A stretch of DNA of 64,000 nucleotides from an uncultured delta proteobacterium (GTDB taxonomy: Bacteria; Desulfobacterota; Syntrophia; Syntrophales; UBA8958). This document shows positions 1-8,025 of this stretch, one piece after another (position 1 is the stretch's first letter; each line of letters opens with the position of its first letter). Both the position numbers and the translations under genes were made by a program. The notes beneath the pieces were generated by a model that was not told where the DNA came from, did not search any database, and was given only the letters and a program-made list of their open reading frames with translations. Where the stretch lies: the NCBI GenBank assembly GCA_903885795.1, contig CAISJV010000066.1, positions 1 through 64,000 of the forward strand. The letters run 5' to 3'.

Positions 1-2
1 AC

Positions 3-131
3 AATAATGAGATATGTCAAGCATTAAATGAATATCCAGTGGCACTACGCTTTTTAAATTATCAAAGAGCACACCCAATATTTACAATGGGTTACAAAAA
101 ATATTTTGGCGACTTACACATCAAGTGTTAA
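3..131 (+). CDS. possible 3' end of an unidentified gene (partial)
   Basis: An open frame runs from the window edge to a TAA at 129-131, giving 42 residues with many aromatic and basic residues (ending YKKYFGDLHIKC). I do not recognise it. It could be the C-terminus of a gene that starts upstream, or chance, because a short open frame at an edge is weak evidence. The stretch is more A/T-rich than the downstream genes. Confidence 0.25.
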   Translation, partial: NNEICQALNEYPVALRFLNYQRAHPIFTMGYKKYFGDLHIKC

Positions 132-400
132 AGATGAGTCTAAATTACAAGGCGGGAAGTGTCTCATTCACATTGGCACAGAGGGATTGATATGAAAATG
201 CGGATGAAGGGTGCCCGGCGCTATCAGGCACAATGTATTTGACTTAATACCGCATCTCTTTCGAGTGCCCCTTTGAAAAATGTCTGCTCATGAATTTGCC
301 GAACACCCGACTTCGATGTTCATGTTGAAAACAGCCGGAGGTTCTGTTAAGGTTCTTCCCGATATTAATGGTTCTACTGAAAAAACTGAGGTAGGAGATC
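132..400. other. intergenic region upstream of the TRAP binding protein
   Basis: No gene longer than a mini-ORF is supported here. An ATG at 192 with an upstream GAGGG opens only 16 codons and is probably meaningless. A TTGACT at about 239 has no good -10 partner. The promoter for the gene at 401 must lie here or upstream, but I cannot place it. Confidence 0.4.
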
Positions 401-1411
401 ATGCTGAAAAAAATAATATTTATGCTGCCTGTTTTAATTTGGTCACTGATAATCATCGGTTGCGGCGGGGGACAGGAGAAGGCGCACCCCAAAGGGGAAG
501 GCAAAATCACCTTTAAACTGGCGTCGATGACGGCGATGGATCACACCTATAACCAGGGGGCATCCAAATTTGCCGAACTGGTCAGGGAGAGGAGCAAGGG
601 CCGGATAGAGGTTACCATATTCCCCGATGGAAAGCTTGGCAAGGGGGAAAAGGAGCTTCTGGAAGCTATCCAGCAGGGAACGATCGACTTCTATGTCGGC
701 TCTACCGGACCCGTCGGCGGTTTCAGTCCCTCCATGGGCATCCTCGATCTTCCCTTCCTGTTTCGCGATTACGCCCATGCCGACAAAGTTCTCGACGGAC
801 CTGTCGGCCGCCGGCTTCTCGAAGACCTGGGGAAGGGCAACCTCAAGGGATTGGCCTTCTGGGAGAACGGTTTCCGGAACCTGACCAACTCGAAAAAGGC
901 CGTGAAAGTCCCCGCCGATGCCAAAGGCCTGAAGATCCGGACGATGGAAAACAAGATCCACCTGGCCGCCTGGAAGGCCGTGGGGGTTAATCCCGTTGCT
1001 CTTCCCTTTGGGGAGTTGTACGGCGATTTGCAGAAGAAGTCCCTCGACGGACAGGAAAATCCCGTGGCTGTCATTTATTCCTCCAAATTCAACGAGGTAC
1101 AAAAATACCTCTCCCTGACCCAGCATGTCTATTCCCCGGCTCTGATTATCGTCAGCCCCAAGACCTGGCAGACCCTCGCCAAGGAAGATCAGGACATGAT
1201 TTTGAAGACAGCGGCGGAAGTAGCCCAGTACCAGCGCAAACTCGGGCGGGACAGCGAAGAGAAACAAATTGCCGATCTGGCCGCCAAGGGCATGGACGTG
1301 ACTAGGGACATCAACAAGGGAGCGTGGTATAAGGTCATGGAAGGGGCAATGGGCGAATTTATCCAGTCATTGGGCAAGGACAAAGTGGATGCCATAATCA
1401 ACACAAAATGA
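401..1411 (+). CDS. dctP: TRAP transporter solute-binding lipoprotein, DctP family
   Basis: A 336-residue DctP/TeaA-type periplasmic binding protein, the family that captures C4-dicarboxylates or other organic acids for TRAP transporters. The N-terminus is a hydrophobic signal ending in a lipobox (IIGC, Cys at about residue 21), so it should be a lipoprotein. The family hallmarks are present: the substrate-carboxylate-binding Arg in GLKIRTMEN and the later DGQENP segment. The start has a good ribosome site (GGTAGGAG, 5-6 bases before ATG 401). No dctQ or dctM membrane subunit follows; the next gene is a histidine kinase. It may serve a transporter encoded elsewhere or act as a ligand sensor. 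The ligand cannot be read from the sequence. Confidence 0.9.
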   Translation: MLKKIIFMLPVLIWSLIIIGCGGGQEKAHPKGEGKITFKLASMTAMDHTYNQGASKFAELVRERSKGRIEVTIFPDGKLGKGEKELLEAIQQGTIDFYVGSTGPVGGFSPSMGILDLPFLFRDYAHADKVLDGPVGRRLLEDLGKGNLKGLAFWENGFRNLTNSKKAVKVPADAKGLKIRTMENKIHLAAWKAVGVNPVALPFGELYGDLQKKSLDGQENPVAVIYSSKFNEVQKYLSLTQHVYSPALIIVSPKTWQTLAKEDQDMILKTAAEVAQYQRKLGRDSEEKQIADLAAKGMDVTRDINKGAWYKVMEGAMGEFIQSLGKDKVDAIINTK

Positions 1412-1465
1412 CCATATCGTGGCTTCCGGATCAAACCCGGAATAATGGAGATGGAATGAGAGAGA

Positions 1466-3709
1466 ATGAAATACGATAAATTGCAAGACCTGACCCCAGT
1501 TTTGAAGGAGGTTCAGGAGATACGACGGACCGTTGAAGAGATCAAGAAACTTGAAACGGACCGTCTCTTTGAAGAAGGCCTCTTCCGAACCCTTGAGAAT
1601 AGTTCCCTCATGGGCATCTATGTGGTCCAGGACGGCATCTTCAAGTTCGTTAATCAGCACACCTCCAATTATTGGGGATACGCCCGGGAAGAGCTTCTAG
1701 GGATGGCCTCCATGTCCATCGTCCATCCTGAAGACCGGCACATCGTTATAACCTGCGCCATCGACATGCTCAAGGGAACCCGCTTCTCGCCTTACGTCTT
1801 CCGGACCATCGCCAAAAACGGAAGTATACGCTGGATAACTGAAACGGTAACCACCATCCATTACCAGGGCAAGCGTGCCGTTCTCGGCAATTCCATGGAC
1901 ATCACCGAACAGATCAACGCCCGGAACAAGCTTGCCGAACTCGAAGCCCTTGAGGCGTCCATCCTCGAAGCCATCCCCCATGCCGTTATTGGCCTGAAGA
2001 ACCGGCGGATCATCTTCGCCAATGAGGGGGTCATCTCAGTTTTCGGCTGGAAGGCAGAGGAACTGATCGGACAGCGGACGCGCCGCCTCTACCGCTCCGA
2101 GCGAGACTTCGAGGAGATCGCCGGAAAGCTCTACACCACCCTTGAGAAGGAGCGGACCGTCTCTCTCGAATTCCCCTGCCGACACAAGGACGGCAAAGAC
2201 ATCGTCTGCATGATAAACGCCTCCCGTATCGGCGAGACCCTGACGGAGAAACAGATCGTCATCACCTACGAGGACATCACGGACCGCAAGCAGGCCGAAG
2301 AAGTTTACAAGACCCTGGCCAACAGCTCCCAGGCGGGGGTCTATGTCGTCCAAAGCGGGGCATTCCAGTTTGTCAACCATCACGCCGCCGCTTACGCCGG
2401 CTACGGCGAAGAAGAACTGGTTGGGATGGACTCCATGAGCCTCGTTCATACCGAAGACCGGGCGACGGTCCGCAAAAACGCCAAGAACATGCTCTCAGGG
2501 AAACGTAAGGCCCCCCACGAATTCCGGATCATCACCAAAAACGGCGATACCCGCTGGATCATGGAAACGGTCACGATGATCCCTTTCCGGGGGGAAATGG
2601 CCGTCCTCGGTAATTCCATGGACATCACTGAACAGATAAGCTCCCGGGAAAAACTTGAAGAGCTGGAAGCGCTGGAGGCCTCGATTCTGGAGGCCATCCC
2701 CCATGCCGTTATCGGCCTGCAGGACCGGCGGATCATCTTTGCCAACGACGGCGTCCAGACCGTCTTCGGCTGGAAGGCCCGAGATCTTATCGGTATGAGC
2801 ACCCGGGTCCTCTACAGGACAGACAGGGACTATGAAGAGATGGCCAAGGCCCTTTACAGCGCCCTGGAAAAAAAAAGGACCGTCACTCTCGAATTCCCCT
2901 GCCGCCGCAAGGACAGCAGCAGCATTGACTGTATGGTTACCGCCGCACGAATCGGGGACAGCTTGCGGGAAAAAAATATCGTCATCACTTACGAAGACAT
3001 AACGGACCGCAAGTTTGCCGCCACAGAGCTGGAAAACTCCCGGAAACAATTACGGAGCCTCACGGCCCATCTCCAGTCCGTCCGGGAAAAGGAGCGAACC
3101 CGTATCGCCCGGGAACTCCACGATGAGCTCGGCCAACTCCTCACTGCCCTCAACACAGAGATCATCCTCCTGGGGAAAAAGATCCCTCCGGAGTTGACAT
3201 CCCTTGTTGAACGGACCCAGTCTCTCTCCAGCCTTATCGACATGACCATGGAGACCCTCAAGCGGATCTACATGGCCTTGAGGCCGGGAATGCTGGACCA
3301 TCTGGGCTTGACGGCCGCCATCGGCTGGCAGGCGGAGGATTTTGAAAAACGCACGGGCATCCGCTGCCAGGTCAGTTTCGCTCCGGAAGACATCGTCCTC
3401 GATCCCGATCTGACGACTTCCCTGTTCCGGATCTTTCAGGAAACCCTGACCAATATCTCCCGCCACGCCGAGGCCTCCCGGATCGTCGCATCCCTGAAAG
3501 CCAACGACAGGAAGATCCAACTCACGGTCAAAGACAACGGCAAGGGCATCACCCGGGAACAGATGACCAAACCCAACTCTTTCGGTTTATTGGGTATTCG
3601 GGAACGAGCGGAATACTGGGGAGGAGAAGTGACCATAAAAGGGAAACCCGGGGAGGGAACGACGGTCAGCGTCGCCATTCCTCTGATCAAGAAAGGAAAC
3701 ACATCATGA
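1466..3709 (+). CDS. soluble PAS-PAS-PAS-PAS histidine kinase, NarX/DegS (HisKA_3) type
   Basis: A 747-residue sensor kinase with no signal peptide or membrane segment, so probably cytosolic. Four PAS domains occupy about residues 40-150, 155-275, 280-390 and 395-516. A HisKA_3 dimerisation/phosphoacceptor domain follows with the motif RIARELHDELGQ (His552), then a HATPase_c domain with N-box Asn663 and DNGKG at 690-694. PAS1+2 and PAS3+4 are copies of one another with an exact offset of 241 residues. The 4-base ATGA overlap with the next gene makes that regulator its obvious partner. No haem- or flavin-binding signature could be assigned to the PAS domains, so the signal is unknown. The preceding binding protein could be functionally linked, but this kinase has no periplasmic domain to contact it. 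Confidence 0.93.
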   Translation: MKYDKLQDLTPVLKEVQEIRRTVEEIKKLETDRLFEEGLFRTLENSSLMGIYVVQDGIFKFVNQHTSNYWGYAREELLGMASMSIVHPEDRHIVITCAIDMLKGTRFSPYVFRTIAKNGSIRWITETVTTIHYQGKRAVLGNSMDITEQINARNKLAELEALEASILEAIPHAVIGLKNRRIIFANEGVISVFGWKAEELIGQRTRRLYRSERDFEEIAGKLYTTLEKERTVSLEFPCRHKDGKDIVCMINASRIGETLTEKQIVITYEDITDRKQAEEVYKTLANSSQAGVYVVQSGAFQFVNHHAAAYAGYGEEELVGMDSMSLVHTEDRATVRKNAKNMLSGKRKAPHEFRIITKNGDTRWIMETVTMIPFRGEMAVLGNSMDITEQISSREKLEELEALEASILEAIPHAVIGLQDRRIIFANDGVQTVFGWKARDLIGMSTRVLYRTDRDYEEMAKALYSALEKKRTVTLEFPCRRKDSSSIDCMVTAARIGDSLREKNIVITYEDITDRKFAATELENSRKQLRSLTAHLQSVREKERTRIARELHDELGQLLTALNTEIILLGKKIPPELTSLVERTQSLSSLIDMTMETLKRIYMALRPGMLDHLGLTAAIGWQAEDFEKRTGIRCQVSFAPEDIVLDPDLTTSLFRIFQETLTNISRHAEASRIVASLKANDRKIQLTVKDNGKGITREQMTKPNSFGLLGIRERAEYWGGEVTIKGKPGEGTTVSVAIPLIKKGNTS
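1568..3013 (+). repeat. tandem 723-bp duplication of a PAS-PAS unit inside the kinase gene
   Basis: Residues 35-275 and 276-516 align without gaps at a constant offset of 241 residues. Landmarks are GIYVVQ/GVYVVQ, VLGNSMDITEQI, LEALEASILEAIPHAVIGL, RRIIFAN, VFGWKA and IVITYEDITDRK. The DNA is also clearly similar, for example around 1960-2025 and 2680-2745. This indicates internal duplication of one double-PAS unit rather than four independent domains. Confidence 0.93.
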
Positions 3710-4344
3710 AGAAGATCAGGATTCTAATTGCCGATGACCATCCCATTGTCCGGGCTGGATTCAAACTCGTCATCTCCGATACCCAGGATATGACAATCGC
3801 CGATGAAGCAGAGAACGGCCAGGAGGTCCTAAACCTGATCAGGAAAAAGGATTACGATATCGTCCTCCTCGACATCTCCATGCCGGGAAGGAACGGGCTG
3901 GAAGTCCTCAAAGACTTGAAGGTTGAAAAACCAAAGCTGCCGGTGATGATCCTGAGCATTTACCCCGAAGAGCAATACGCCATCCGTGCGCTCCGGGCGG
4001 GGGCCTCGGGATACATGACCAAGGCCAGCGCCCCTAATGAACTCATCGCCGCCATTCGCAAGATTTCCCAGGGAGGGAAATATATCAGTTCGTCCCTTGC
4101 GGAAAAGCTTACGGATTACCTGGGTGAGGACGCTTCCAAGCCTCTTCACGAAAAACTCTCGGACCGGGAATACCAGGTTATGCTCCTCATCGCTTCCGGA
4201 AAGACCGTCACCGACATCGCTGACCAGCTTTGTCTGAGCGTCAAGACAATCAGCACGTACCGAAGCCACATAATCGACAAAATGAGGCTGAAGAACAATG
4301 CTGAAATCACCCTCTACGCCGTCCAGAACAAACTCGTAGAGTAA
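3706..4344 (+). CDS. response regulator, NarL/FixJ family
   Basis: A 212-residue two-domain regulator. The receiver domain (about 1-125) has the acidic pair ADD at 9-11, phosphoacceptor Asp56 in VLLDISMP, and the conserved Thr/Lys region. The C-terminal LuxR-type helix-turn-helix (about 148-208) reads LSDREYQVMLLIASGK...IADQLCLSVKTISTYRSHI. The start codon overlaps the kinase stop as ATGA, so the two are translationally coupled and form a cognate pair. Likely action is phosphorylation-dependent DNA binding. Targets are unknown; the exported protein, porin and binding-protein genes nearby are candidates by proximity only. Confidence 0.93.
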   Translation: MKKIRILIADDHPIVRAGFKLVISDTQDMTIADEAENGQEVLNLIRKKDYDIVLLDISMPGRNGLEVLKDLKVEKPKLPVMILSIYPEEQYAIRALRAGASGYMTKASAPNELIAAIRKISQGGKYISSSLAEKLTDYLGEDASKPLHEKLSDREYQVMLLIASGKTVTDIADQLCLSVKTISTYRSHIIDKMRLKNNAEITLYAVQNKLVE

Positions 4345-4502
4345 ACGATGGGGACGGTTATATTCATCAGCTTGGGAAATACATATCTATTGACTTAAAA
4401 TTAATCTTTCCTTATACTGCACTGCGGTTAGAGGAGACAATATTGGACAAACGATGGAGCGAACGGGAGACAATCCCAAAACAAAAAAAGGAGGTATTGT
4501 TT

Positions 4503-4940
4503 ATGAAGCGTGCACTAAAGTTGGCTGTTCTGGTTATGGTAATGTGTTTTTTGATCTCCGGACCGGCATTCAGCCAGGATAAGCCGGACGCCACTCTCAA
4601 GCTCTCACAGGGGCAGGTTGCTGTTGGCATCGGCTATAGCTGGGGAAAGGGCGTTTTAACTTTTCAGGGAAAAGACTATCCCTTCAAGATTAAAGGGCTG
4701 TCTGTCGTTGATGTGGGTATCAGCAGTGCGGATGCAAACGGCAATGTCTTTGGCCTGAAAAAACTCAAAGACTTTAACGGAACCTATACGACCGTCTCGG
4801 CAGAGGCCACGGTTGCGGGAGGCGCCGGCGGCACTACGATGAAGAATCAGAACGGGGTTCTAATCAAACTCGTTTCCACAACGCAGGGGATCAATTTCAA
4901 GCTCGCACTGGAAGGCGTAAAGTTTACACTGACAAAATAA
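4503..4940 (+). CDS. small exported protein of unknown function
   Basis: A 145-residue protein with a clear Sec signal peptide (MKRALKLAVLVMVMCFLISGPAFSQ). The mature part is Gly-rich and probably all-beta (VGIGYSWGKGVLTFQGKDYPF, FNGTYTTVSAEATVAGGAGG). I do not recognise the family with confidence; it recalls small periplasmic domains such as DUF1134/EipA, but I would not assign it. The start at 4503 is chosen because a strong site (GGAGGT, 7-base spacing) precedes it and the signal peptide begins there; an upstream TTG at 4443 is in frame but has neither. It is a single-gene unit followed by a strong terminator. Confidence 0.8.
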   Translation: MKRALKLAVLVMVMCFLISGPAFSQDKPDATLKLSQGQVAVGIGYSWGKGVLTFQGKDYPFKIKGLSVVDVGISSADANGNVFGLKKLKDFNGTYTTVSAEATVAGGAGGTTMKNQNGVLIKLVSTTQGINFKLALEGVKFTLTK

Positions 4941-4962
4941 TTATGCCCCACCGAGACCCATG

Positions 4963-4997
4963 CACCCGGCCTCCCCTATCGAAGGGTAGGCCGGGTG
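4963..4997 (+). terminator. intrinsic terminator-like hairpin
   Basis: A perfect 10-bp stem (CACCCGGCCT paired with AGGCCGGGTG) encloses a 15-base loop that can itself pair ccc/ggg. It lies 22 bases after the stop of the small exported protein and is followed by TTTCATTT. The T-run is interrupted, but stem strength and position support termination. Confidence 0.75.
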
Positions 4998-5084
4998 TTT
5001 CATTTCCCCTTCAAGAGAAGTCAATATTACCATCTTCGCGAACCTTTTCCCTCCCCTTCAAAGGCCTCCGCTGTCCCTATCTTG

Positions 5085-5208
5085 TTCCGTTTCTAAATCA
5101 AAGATGAAATCAAGGCGGCAAGGCAGAGGCGACTGAGGCGTATTTTTCATACGTCGAGGAGCCGATTGCCGATGCCAACGAAGATAGCGCTTTGATTTAG
5201 AAACGGAA
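5085..5208. repeat. 124-bp palindromic element abutting the porin stop codon
   Basis: Perfect 19-bp terminal inverted repeats (5085-5103 and 5190-5208, containing TTCTAAATCAAAG and its complement) flank a core with GGCAAGGC and GAGGCGTA...TACGTCG. The element ends at the base before the porin TAA (5209-5211, minus strand). The core resembles the element at 21817-21942 although the terminal repeats differ. There is no coding capacity. It lies between convergent genes and could fold into a terminator or mRNA-protecting structure. Confidence 0.8.
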
Positions 5209-6135
5209 TTAGAAACTCAGTTGCACGGACGCCCCGCCCACCAGATAGGCGCTCTGACGGTCGACAAATGTCGTATCCACCTGCATGCTCCTGCCCTTCA
5301 TATCATATCTCGCATCATCGCACATGGGGAAGATGTAAGAAATCTGGGGGGTAATCGTCAGATACGAAGTCGGCTTGATGGGAAGGTTCAACGAAATCAC
5401 GGCGTCATGGAAATTATTATAACGATCGTTTTTCGATCCATCCGCCTTTCTGTCCGTTCCGTCACTATTGATTTTCAAGCGGTTGTCATCCTGGCTGATC
5501 AGATAACTTCCCGAGGCGGCAAACGTCATCCCGACGACTTTGTTGAACTCAAAGGTATGGGACAGACCCAGCAGCAAGTACCAGACCTGGCTGCTGTCAA
5601 AGGACCGCGCCACTTTGAGGTTAGGCGAAAGGATCGTATTCAAGCCCAGCGACAGGGAGACCTCCTGGTCATCCTTTTGGTCCGGTCCGGCGCCGGTGGT
5701 GTCCGAGTTCCAATAAGCGGCGTTTCCGAAATAGGTATAGGCAATCCCCGCATTCACGATCCCGAAGTCCCGGTTGTAACCAAGGGTCAAATCCGTCTCC
5801 GTCCAGTTGTGCCTTTTGTCTCCCTTGTAGGTTGACGTTTCGGCCTGATAGGGCCGCGTATCCAGATTTCCCCACATATTAAGAGAAAAACCCTTGTAAC
5901 CAAGCACAATCTGGGGCTGAATTACAATACTGTTGCGGGACTGTTCATCGCCCTTGGAAATATAGGCACTCAGAACGCTGATCGTCAAATCGGTTGTTGG
6001 TTTTGCTTCCTCAGCTTTTTGCTCTACCTTTGTCGTCCCTTCCACCGGTGTTACCTCCGCAGCAACCGCATCCACAGCACCAATCAAGAACAATATCAAC
6101 GATAAAATAATTACGGCACTTTGCTTGAATCTCAT
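5209..6135 (-). CDS. TorF-like putative outer-membrane porin
   Basis: A 308-residue exported beta-barrel protein. It has a signal peptide (VIILSLILFLIGAVDAVAAE), a short Glu/Lys/Thr-rich linker, then alternating amphipathic strands with the hallmark SAYISKGDEQSRNSIVIQPQI of the TorF/MltA-like putative porin family. The C-terminal residue is Phe (VQLSF), the usual signal for the barrel-assembly machine. The ATG at 6135 is preferred over that at 6144 because AAGGA lies 8 bases before it, whereas the upstream ATG has the site directly adjacent. Substrate is unknown. It is transcribed alone, divergently from the YihY fusion gene, and its stop codon touches a palindromic element. Confidence 0.82.
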   Translation of the reverse strand: MRFKQSAVIILSLILFLIGAVDAVAAEVTPVEGTTKVEQKAEEAKPTTDLTISVLSAYISKGDEQSRNSIVIQPQIVLGYKGFSLNMWGNLDTRPYQAETSTYKGDKRHNWTETDLTLGYNRDFGIVNAGIAYTYFGNAAYWNSDTTGAGPDQKDDQEVSLSLGLNTILSPNLKVARSFDSSQVWYLLLGLSHTFEFNKVVGMTFAASGSYLISQDDNRLKINSDGTDRKADGSKNDRYNNFHDAVISLNLPIKPTSYLTITPQISYIFPMCDDARYDMKGRSMQVDTTFVDRQSAYLVGGASVQLSF

Positions 6136-6483
6136 CACGACCATCCTTAACTACTTATCTATTCGTTACTGGCAATCTTCAATAACCTGAACGCTCGCCC
6201 TATAACCGATTTATGGCTAAAAATAAAGTGGTGATGCAAAGGGATGGGGATTAAGGACAAGCTCTTAACTTTCGCTTGACGTTTACGATAGTAAACGGCA
6301 ATAAACAGGGCCAGGAATGAACGGCTATTCGGTACGGACCCATTCGGAGCTGATCCACAAGCCGGAAAGTTGGAAGTGACGGCTTTTCGCGAAGCCATAA
6401 TCGACCTGGATCTGAGGAACGTTATCGCCAGGACTTGGGTGGGAGAAGAGCAGTTAGAAGCCGAGGAAGGAATCCTTGCGAAA
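6136..6483. promoter_or_regulatory. divergent intergenic region between porin and YihY fusion
   Basis: About 350 bases without a convincing gene. It should carry promoters for both neighbours. A perfect 6-bp inverted repeat with a 4-base loop (GTTTAC GATA GTAAAC, 6281-6296) lies just after a TTGACG and could be an operator. An in-frame TTG at 6370 would extend the YihY fusion by 38 residues, but that extension looks unlike the family and has no good ribosome site. Confidence 0.4.
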
Positions 6484-8025
6484 ATGACCGATAGAAGTTT
6501 TTATGGGAGATTCTACGAAATGCTCGTTCCCCAGGCGTGGATCTCCCGAGTCAGGATCCGCCTGATGGGTGGATGGGATGTCTTCGTGGACGCAGTCATA
6601 AACTTCGATAAGAACGGGAATGCAAACCAGGCAGCAGCCATTGCCCTTTACTCCATTCTTTCTTTCATACCCATGTTCATTTTAACCATCATCATGGTGA
6701 ATCAGATTCTTGGCGCCTTTCCTCATGTTCAACACGAAATGGTGGAAGGCGTAAAAAAATTGACCCCCTATTTCTCCGGCCCTCTTCTTGATCAGCTTGG
6801 CGGCGTCGAGGAAAAGAAGCATGTCCTGGGTTGGATCGGAATCATCTCCCTGATCTGGTTTTCCTCCATGATTTTCGGGGCTATTGAAACAGCCATGAAC
6901 ATGATCTTCCATTCCCACAGCCCCCGAAATTATCTTACATCGAAACTTCTGGCTATTGCTATGATTCCCGCCGGCTGGGCGGTGGCGCTGGCCAGTATAA
7001 TCGTTACCTATGTAGTCGCACTCCTCGCCAAACAACCATTGCTGGCAGAGACTGTTTTCCAGAACTTCCCCATGATAAATGGCGTCTTCTTTCAGCATGC
7101 CCTCCCGTTCCTGGTCACGGTACTATTCTTCACGATCCTGTATAAAGTTATTCCCACGGGAAAAATCCCCTTGGGGATAGCCATCACCGGTGGGGCGATC
7201 TTTTCCGCCCTCATGGAAATTGCCAAGCATTTCTTTGCATGGTATGTCGCCAACTATACTCGCTATAATGTGATCTTCGGTTCTCTGGAAACTGTTGTCA
7301 TCCTTGTGATCTGGGTATTCTACATCGCCCTGATCCTGCTTTTTTGCGCCGAGTTGATGGCCTCCTTCATGAGAAGGGATTTAATCCTCCTGAAAAAGGC
7401 CTTCTTCAAGCCTGGCAAAAAATGGTTAGCCAGGGATGAGAGGCTCTTCCATAAGTTCGGCCGCATGTATCCCAAGAATACCTACGTCTTTCAAGAAGGT
7501 GATGCAAGTGATGAGATGTACTATATCCTGTCCGGAAGGATACAACTGGAAAAGACATTGGGGACGACAAGAAAAATTTTGACCGATATGAGGCCGGGCA
7601 ATTATTTTGGTGAAATAGCAGCGCTTATCGACGCCAGGAGAACTGCATCAGCAAAGGCAAGCGAGGACACAGAGCTGGCGGTAATTGACGGGGACACTTT
7701 CCGAAACCTGCTGAGAGAAAGCGACGACGCTTCTCTCCTCATGCTCAAGGAATTTTCCCGCCGGATCAAAAAAAGCGATGAAGTCCTCGAAGATACGACC
7801 CATACCTGGCTCCGCCTGGTCCTGATTGTGTATTTCCTGAAAAACGATCCATTTCCCCAAAAGTGGGATCCCGTGGCCGAATTGACGTCCCTCACCGGAA
7901 AAGACGATAGCGAGATTGTAGATATTCTCAATGAACTCAATCGGTCAGATGTACTGCAATATAAGGAGGGCCGAATTACCGGTTTCGACAAAGAAAAGGC
8001 TTGGCAGATCATTTTCAAAAAATAA
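6484..8025 (+). CDS. YihY/BrkB-family membrane protein fused to a CRP/FNR-like regulator module
   Basis: A 513-residue fusion. Residues about 30-300 form the YihY/BrkB (formerly RNase BN-like) domain with about six membrane helices, including ALYSILSFIPMFILTII and the terminal VVILVIWVFYIALILLFCAEL. Residues about 318-430 are a cyclic-nucleotide-binding domain with phosphate-cassette-like GEIAALIDARRTASA at 376-390. Then comes a long helix and a winged-helix-like segment (about 462-505, ELTSLTGKDDSEIVDILNEL). This is the domain order of CRP, attached to a membrane protein. The recognition-helix position is acidic rather than basic, so DNA binding is doubtful and the module may instead gate the membrane part. 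Start ATG 6484 begins the family-like N-terminus and has GGAAGG upstream, though with long spacing. Confidence 0.88.
   Translation: MTDRSFYGRFYEMLVPQAWISRVRIRLMGGWDVFVDAVINFDKNGNANQAAAIALYSILSFIPMFILTIIMVNQILGAFPHVQHEMVEGVKKLTPYFSGPLLDQLGGVEEKKHVLGWIGIISLIWFSSMIFGAIETAMNMIFHSHSPRNYLTSKLLAIAMIPAGWAVALASIIVTYVVALLAKQPLLAETVFQNFPMINGVFFQHALPFLVTVLFFTILYKVIPTGKIPLGIAITGGAIFSALMEIAKHFFAWYVANYTRYNVIFGSLETVVILVIWVFYIALILLFCAELMASFMRRDLILLKKAFFKPGKKWLARDERLFHKFGRMYPKNTYVFQEGDASDEMYYILSGRIQLEKTLGTTRKILTDMRPGNYFGEIAALIDARRTASAKASEDTELAVIDGDTFRNLLRESDDASLLMLKEFSRRIKKSDEVLEDTTHTWLRLVLIVYFLKNDPFPQKWDPVAELTSLTGKDDSEIVDILNELNRSDVLQYKEGRITGFDKEKAWQIIFKK

Noticed and set aside
173-192. A TGGCAC...TTGA string resembling a sigma54 (-24/-12) promoter
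   Set aside because: The -12 GC dinucleotide is missing at the required distance, so it does not fit the consensus.
192-242. Mini-ORF of 16 codons with a GAGGG site, as a possible leader peptide
   Set aside because: No terminator/antiterminator structure or runs of regulatory codons follow; likely chance.
5221-5835. Long plus-strand open frame opposite the porin gene
   Set aside because: The minus strand encodes a coherent signal peptide and beta-barrel; the opposite frame has no recognisable domain and is a shadow.
6370-6483. N-terminal extension of the YihY fusion from a TTG at 6370
   Set aside because: It has no convincing ribosome site and the extra residues do not resemble the family; the ATG at 6484 fits better.
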